From Rickettsiales bacterium (GTDB lineage Bacteria; Pseudomonadota; Alphaproteobacteria; Rickettsiales; UBA1997): DNA of 8,947 nt. The notes below the pieces were generated by a model. The model made no database searches and was not told the origin of the DNA. It was given only the letters and a program-made list of their open reading frames with translations. Positions 4,586 through 8,947 of the stretch are shown one piece after another. The first letter of the stretch is position 1; every line of letters begins with the position of its first letter. The stretch spans positions 1 to 8,947 of the forward strand of contig JAITAR010000044.1 in NCBI GenBank assembly GCA_031284025.1. Direction: 5' to 3'. A program made the position numbers and the translations under genes.

Positions 4586-6134
4586 CATCTACAGCTATAG
4601 AGTATTTTCCATAGCACTGATTCAAATTAAATTCATCTCTGCCACCCATCATCAGCCGTTCGAGCCTGCCAACTCCAATTCCTAGATCCTCGTCGACTAC
4701 TATAGCCCGGTCGCCGACATCAATTCGATTGAAATCTTCTCCTCTGACTTTTGCGCAAATCTGATCCATTGACACTACGCCGCACAGTTTACAGCTGACT
4801 ATTTCCCCTGCCTTGTTTTCTACGAATAGCTCGACCCTAGTACCACTGAATTTTCTACTGAAGCCACTCAGGTAGCCTATAGAAATAGTAATTAGGCAGT
4901 CACCGGCTATAGCCAATTCGCTGGCACTATAGCCACAGAACCCGTCGACATCGACAATTCTCTTTTCGCTGACAATAGATATTAATTTTACTAATTTGCC
5001 AGAGGAGTCAAATTCTACCCTATTTCTCCCCGAATTGGAGTATAAAAATGATTTTACTGGGCCATTGTAGCGATTACCAATAACCCTATAATTTATACCT
5101 TCTCTATCTTTATTTCTATCGATAATTCTTGCAAAGAGTTCTGCTGGAATTGTGCCATTCATGGATGAAAATTCAAAGCCGTCTATGTGATTTTCACGGT
5201 GGTGTCCAAGCAGCAGAGCTGGCTCTTTGGGTAGATCTTTTCCTCTAAAATCCAATACAGCTATGCTATCTTCTACCGATTTGATTCGGACGATTTCATT
5301 TTCCAAGTACACATAGCCAAATTTCCCATAGCTACTACTGAGTCCATTTCTTCTTCCAAAATTTATACAGCATTCGTCGATCTTTTTACTGCGAAAAACT
5401 GGGCTGGTTACTGTTAAAACAGTTTTAATAGCATTTGACAGTGTTCTTTTATAGGTAAATAGGCCTATTCCTATTCTACTGCAGTCGTAGATAGCCCAGG
5501 GTGTGTTGAATACTCCATTTGTTTCTAGTAGACTTTTCTTTATCTCTGGAAAAAAAGAAGCAATGTACCTAAAATTATCCAACTCTTTTTCTCTGTATTT
5601 TACTAGGGGGCTATAGGAGGTACACTGGCATCCAATGTGGGCCATAACCATCAGCAAATTTATACAGTTTTTCCTATCAATGATAAATTTGCGAAAATAT
5701 TCTACTAGATCTCTCTGCACCCCAGATCTGTTGATTCCCGCATTAAACTGCACCAGAGTATCTAGTTTTTTATCTATAGCCCTAGCATAGTTAGACCACC
5801 GGTGCAATTGCTCCAGGCCGTTGATCACCGGTATGGCAGCATACTCCTGGAACATTTCCTCCTCACCTGCCATAGGACCCCTCAAAACGTACAAATTCCT
5901 AATTTTATCGCCAAAATTTATTCTAATCTCACACGCCTGTTCCAGAGAGTACACAAAAAAATCTCTCTGGGGATTTTCCATATTCACCAGGGTATTCACC
6001 ACATCCAAAACTCCTATACCGTAGGCGTCCCCTTTAACTACCGGCACACAGTCACCACTCTGTTTTGTCAGATTTCTGAAGAACAGATAGTTACTCCTAA
6101 CATAGTCTAAATTTAATGTCACCTCCGTAATCAC
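4575..6134 (-). CDS. alr: Alanine racemase with an apparent second C-terminal domain
   Basis: A PLP enzyme that interconverts L- and D-alanine, supplying D-Ala for peptidoglycan. The N-terminal barrel (about 1-235) has the PLP lysine in VVKGDAYG (K34), FNAGINRSG with R136, H166 in AHIG, and R220 in CSRIGIG. The barrel domain with the catalytic tyrosine GY (Y421, in IGYLSGF) and VSMDQ (455-458) sits at 375-519. Between them, about residues 235-366, is extra sequence that itself resembles an alanine racemase C-terminal domain lacking the catalytic Tyr segment. At 519 residues the protein is some 150 longer than usual. The Asp of GYxDG is replaced by Ser. The start is a GTG at 6134 with AGGA six bases upstream. 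It lies 15 bases after the glycosyltransferase stop, and stops one base from prs. Confidence 0.85.
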   Translation of the reverse strand: MITEVTLNLDYVRSNYLFFRNLTKQSGDCVPVVKGDAYGIGVLDVVNTLVNMENPQRDFFVYSLEQACEIRINFGDKIRNLYVLRGPMAGEEEMFQEYAAIPVINGLEQLHRWSNYARAIDKKLDTLVQFNAGINRSGVQRDLVEYFRKFIIDRKNCINLLMVMAHIGCQCTSYSPLVKYREKELDNFRYIASFFPEIKKSLLETNGVFNTPWAIYDCSRIGIGLFTYKRTLSNAIKTVLTVTSPVFRSKKIDECCINFGRRNGLSSSYGKFGYVYLENEIVRIKSVEDSIAVLDFRGKDLPKEPALLLGHHRENHIDGFEFSSMNGTIPAELFARIIDRNKDREGINYRVIGNRYNGPVKSFLYSNSGRNRVEFDSSGKLVKLISIVSEKRIVDVDGFCGYSASELAIAGDCLITISIGYLSGFSRKFSGTRVELFVENKAGEIVSCKLCGVVSMDQICAKVRGEDFNRIDVGDRAIVVDEDLGIGVGRLERLMMGGRDEFNLNQCYGKYSIAVDDTQ

Positions 6135-6149
6135 ACCATTCCTACTAGG

Positions 6150-6938
6150 TTATTGAACTTTCCAATATTTGCTCAGCCAGGACACCGGCCTAAGATGTTT
6201 ATACAGTACTCGCTTATAAAAACTCCGCTCAGGCCATATGCCCTTTAGAGCATCATCTGGTTTTGGTCTTCCGTGAAAACATATTATTTTAGAGTTAGCT
6301 GGAATCTGCGCCACTTTAAGTCTTCTAGCTAGAGGTATGAGAGGATTTGGAAGACAATGAAATTTGAAACTTCTGCACCAAAGCCTTGGCCAAAAATTTA
6401 GTTTCCCATATTTTTCCATTATCTTGCTGGACAGGTATTCCTGGGAAGCTGTGCCGAAAGTTCTGTAAACTTCTCCGTAGAACTCTTCAAAGTACGATTT
6501 AACGTGGCCAACGGTCCCCACCACCCAAGAATAGCAAGATGCCTGGCCAACCAGACCGTTTCTATGGCTCCAATCCTCTATTATGTAAAATTCATCATTC
6601 TTCGGCAATTCAAAAAATGAGTCTATATTGTCGACTACCACAGTGTCGAGATCGAAGTATAGAACACGCTGTCCCTCCAAGCCCGCTAGGTCGTCACTGC
6701 ACAGGCCAACCTCCTTCTGATAGATGTTACAGCCGACTCTATCCAAATTCCTCACCATAGGCAGTGCCTTAACTGCAATGCCACCATCTAGTCCCTCGGC
6801 GTTGTCAGTAAAGCAGTAAAAATTTACCTCGTATTTTGTGTTCTCCCTTACGGATCTGAATAAATTGTTGACATGACCAGCTGAATAATAGTCAGAGTTG
6901 CCCCACTTTATACACAGGACATTTTTAGTATTTTCCAT
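6150..6938 (-). CDS. Putative GT-A fold glycosyltransferase
   Basis: A 262-residue soluble protein with no signal peptide or membrane span. It starts with the KWG....Y...HVNNLFRSV pattern (11-30) typical of a bacterial family of small GT-A glycosyltransferases, followed by YCFTDNAEGL (41-50). A DxD metal/sugar-nucleotide motif is clear in VLYFDLDTVV (D96, D98). ASQEY (164-168) and the CFHGRPKP loop near the end (220-227) complete the family pattern; the His would contact the nucleotide diphosphate. Donor and acceptor cannot be told from the sequence; cell-surface glycan or lipid A sugars are possible. The ATG lies five bases after the gyrA stop, with GGAG ten bases upstream inside the last gyrA codons, so translation is probably coupled. 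alr follows 15 bases on. Confidence 0.78.
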   Translation of the reverse strand: MENTKNVLCIKWGNSDYYSAGHVNNLFRSVRENTKYEVNFYCFTDNAEGLDGGIAVKALPMVRNLDRVGCNIYQKEVGLCSDDLAGLEGQRVLYFDLDTVVVDNIDSFFELPKNDEFYIIEDWSHRNGLVGQASCYSWVVGTVGHVKSYFEEFYGEVYRTFGTASQEYLSSKIMEKYGKLNFWPRLWCRSFKFHCLPNPLIPLARRLKVAQIPANSKIICFHGRPKPDDALKGIWPERSFYKRVLYKHLRPVSWLSKYWKVQ

Positions 6939-6943
6939 AGCTT

Positions 6944-8947
6944 CTAAGCTCCATGGCTTTCTTTCGTCGAATCAATTTTTTCCTCTACAGCAGTCCCATC
7001 AACATTTTCACTTCTGGCAATGGCAACGGATATGATTTTATCATTGGTGCGCATTAGTGTGATTCCCTGGGTATTTCTTCCAGATATTTTTATGTCTCTG
7101 ACACTAGTTCTGATTATGGTACCCCTGTCGGTCATCATCAGTATATCACAGTCATCACCAACTTCGCTGCTATATATAACATTCCCATTCCTTTTTGAGG
7201 TTACAATGTTCGTAATGCCAATTCCTCCTCTGTTCGTTGTTCGGTATTCGTAGGTTGATGTTCTCTTACCAAAACCATTCTCCGTAATAGTTAAAATAAA
7301 TTCTTCATCGAGGGCGAGTTGCTTTATTTCATCCAGAGTCAGCACGTTCAGTATAACGTCATCAATTTTCGGAGACTTAAAATCCACGGAGTGATCTTTA
7401 TTTTTCTCCATCTCCTTCAATTGCTTTTTTATAATTATTCTATCATTTGCCGGAATTTTTAAATATATATCTCTTTTCTCCAAATCCTCTATTTTACTGT
7501 ATTTAAGTATGGATAAAGATACTATTCTATTACCATCCCCGAGTTTCATGCCTCTAACGCCAGAGGAGCTTCTGCTCTGAAAAACCCTTAGCGCCTGCAG
7601 AGGAAATCTTATACATTTGCCTAATTTTGATGACAACATCAGATGATCATTGTCACTACATAGAGCCACCTGCACCAGCGAATCTCCATCGTCGAGTTTT
7701 ATAGCAATTTTTCCGTTAGACTGAACATTCTCGAAAGCATCCATCGAATTCCTTCGAACGTTGCCAAGTTCGGTAGCAAATATTATGTTCTTACCTATCC
7801 ACTCCTCTTTTTTGCTACTCAGGGGCAACACCGTCGTTATACTTTCATCTTTCTCCAGCGGCAGCAGATTAACTATAGCTCTACCTTTAGAATTACTGCC
7901 ACCAAGAGGTAATTTATGTGTTTTCAGTCTATAGACTATACCTCTATTGGAAAAAAATAGAATGGGTGTATGGGTATCGGCAATGAATATATTATTGGTC
8001 AGATCCTCTTCATGTATCGAAATTCCAGCCTTTCCTCTTCCACCTCTATTCTGGGCTCTATAGCTAGACAGAGAAATACGTTTTATATAGCCACTAACTG
8101 TGGTTATAATCACCATGTCTTCTCTAGGAATCAGATCTTCGCTATCAAAATCCTCCTCCTCCTGCACAATTTTACTCCTCCTCTCAATAGCGAATTTTTC
8201 CTTAACTTCCAACAGTTCCTGTTTCACCAGAGCCATAAGCTTGCTACTGTCCCTCAGCAGAGAAATATAGCCAATGATTCTATCAGCCAAATCTTCAATC
8301 TCCTCATCTATTTTTCCGCTTTCAAGACTCGTAAGCTTTGACAACTTCATATCCAGAATGGCCCTAGCCTGTTCATCGCTAAAGAAAAATCTGCCGTTCT
8401 CTATTTTATTTCTCCTATCCTCCACCAGCTCCATCAGTTTTACAATGGACGTCGCGTTCCAGCTGCGTTTCATTAGCTCATTCCTAGCTTCAGCCGTGTC
8501 CTTTGAAGACCTTATTAGCGCTATTATTTCGTCTATGCTATCCACAGCCACCCGCAGTCCTATCAAAATATGTGCTTTCTCTCTATCTTTGCGAAGTAGA
8601 AACTGAGTTCTTCTTGTTACAACATCTTTTCTGAATTCGCTAAAAAGCTCCATTACATTCAACAGATTCAGCAGTTCTGGCCTACGTCGATTTAGAGCCA
8701 ACATATTCACAGGAAAATTAGACTGCATAGGAGTAAAAGAGTACAGCTGATTCAAAATAACATCGCTCACCGCGTCCTTTTTTAACTCAACAACGATTCT
8801 TATCCCCTCCTTGTTAGATTCATCTCTCAGATCAGAAATACCCTCGATTCTCTTTTCTTTGACTAGTTCGGCTATTTTTTCAACCAATTTAGACTTAACA
8901 ACCTGAAATGGTATAGTTTTTATTATGATAGACTCCCTTCCCTTATT
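6944..8947 (-). CDS. gyrA: DNA gyrase subunit A, C-terminal 667 residues (5' end outside the window)
   Basis: The breakage-reunion and DNA-wrapping subunit of gyrase, which introduces negative supercoils. The frame is open through the right edge: 20 codons precede the TTG at 8887, reading SIIIKTIPFQVVKSK, a conserved GyrA stretch, so that TTG is an internal Leu codon. Seen in order are EGISDLRDES, NMLALNRRRPELLNL, the coiled-coil tower (about 100-240), then the beta-pinwheel with GyrA box QNRGGRG (about residues 299-305 of the fragment). The box separates it from ParC. A charged insertion of about 50 residues (about 483-530) precedes ILTITENGFGKRTSTYEYR, as in alphaproteobacterial GyrA. The catalytic Tyr and the quinolone-target region lie beyond the edge. 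First gene of the gyrA-glycosyltransferase-alr unit as far as can be seen. Confidence 0.97.
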   Translation of the reverse strand, partial: NKGRESIIIKTIPFQVVKSKLVEKIAELVKEKRIEGISDLRDESNKEGIRIVVELKKDAVSDVILNQLYSFTPMQSNFPVNMLALNRRRPELLNLLNVMELFSEFRKDVVTRRTQFLLRKDREKAHILIGLRVAVDSIDEIIALIRSSKDTAEARNELMKRSWNATSIVKLMELVEDRRNKIENGRFFFSDEQARAILDMKLSKLTSLESGKIDEEIEDLADRIIGYISLLRDSSKLMALVKQELLEVKEKFAIERRSKIVQEEEDFDSEDLIPREDMVIITTVSGYIKRISLSSYRAQNRGGRGKAGISIHEEDLTNNIFIADTHTPILFFSNRGIVYRLKTHKLPLGGSNSKGRAIVNLLPLEKDESITTVLPLSSKKEEWIGKNIIFATELGNVRRNSMDAFENVQSNGKIAIKLDDGDSLVQVALCSDNDHLMLSSKLGKCIRFPLQALRVFQSRSSSGVRGMKLGDGNRIVSLSILKYSKIEDLEKRDIYLKIPANDRIIIKKQLKEMEKNKDHSVDFKSPKIDDVILNVLTLDEIKQLALDEEFILTITENGFGKRTSTYEYRTTNRGGIGITNIVTSKRNGNVIYSSEVGDDCDILMMTDRGTIIRTSVRDIKISGRNTQGITLMRTNDKIISVAIARSENVDGTAVEEKIDSTKESHGA

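Noticed and set aside
5802..8606. Plus-strand open frames of 67-123 codons inside alr, the glycosyltransferase and gyrA.
   Set aside because: Antisense shadows of well-supported minus-strand genes.
8885..8887. TTG at 8887 as a start for a 647-residue minus-strand protein.
   Set aside because: The frame stays open to the window edge and the 20 codons before it match GyrA, so this is an internal Leu codon.

Overview
This window is AT-rich, with a strong bias to ATA for Ile and AGA/AGG for Arg. It comes from a bacterium, most likely an alphaproteobacterium with a reduced, host-associated genome (Rickettsiales- or Holosporales-like). The lineage call rests on the GyrA C-terminal domain, which has the insertion before its last blades that I know from alphaproteobacterial GyrA, and on the small conserved gene set, sparse Shine-Dalgarno sites and AT-biased codons. 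I cannot name the genus.

Layout. Positions 1-72 hold the probable C-terminus of a gene entering from the left, followed by a hairpin. rarA (268-1560, +) encodes a clamp-loader-like AAA+ ATPase acting at stalled forks. A small predicted exported protein (1609-2073, -) converges on it; its best signal peptide lies in another frame just upstream (to 2107), one base of a T-run away, and its terminator is embedded in the 3' end of rarA. The 350 bases from about 2090 to 2437 carry no protein gene but hold a run of stable hairpins ending in an intrinsic-terminator-like element: a candidate small RNA or leader. A tRNA-Ile with anticodon UAU follows (2438-2513), then rpmI, rplT, infA and prs, all on +. 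These serve translation and PRPP supply.

The right half is a tight minus-strand block, gyrA (5' end outside the window) - glycosyltransferase - alr, with gaps of 5 and 15 bases. It converges on prs with one base between the two stop codons. alr is far longer than usual (519 residues) and appears to carry two copies of the alanine racemase C-terminal barrel, the first degenerate.

I see no phage, transposon, CRISPR or defence system. The points most worth a second look are the tRNA-Ile(UAU) together with heavy AUA use, the structured region upstream of that tRNA, the double-barrel alanine racemase, the one-base frameshift in the exported protein, and terminators lying inside opposing genes.
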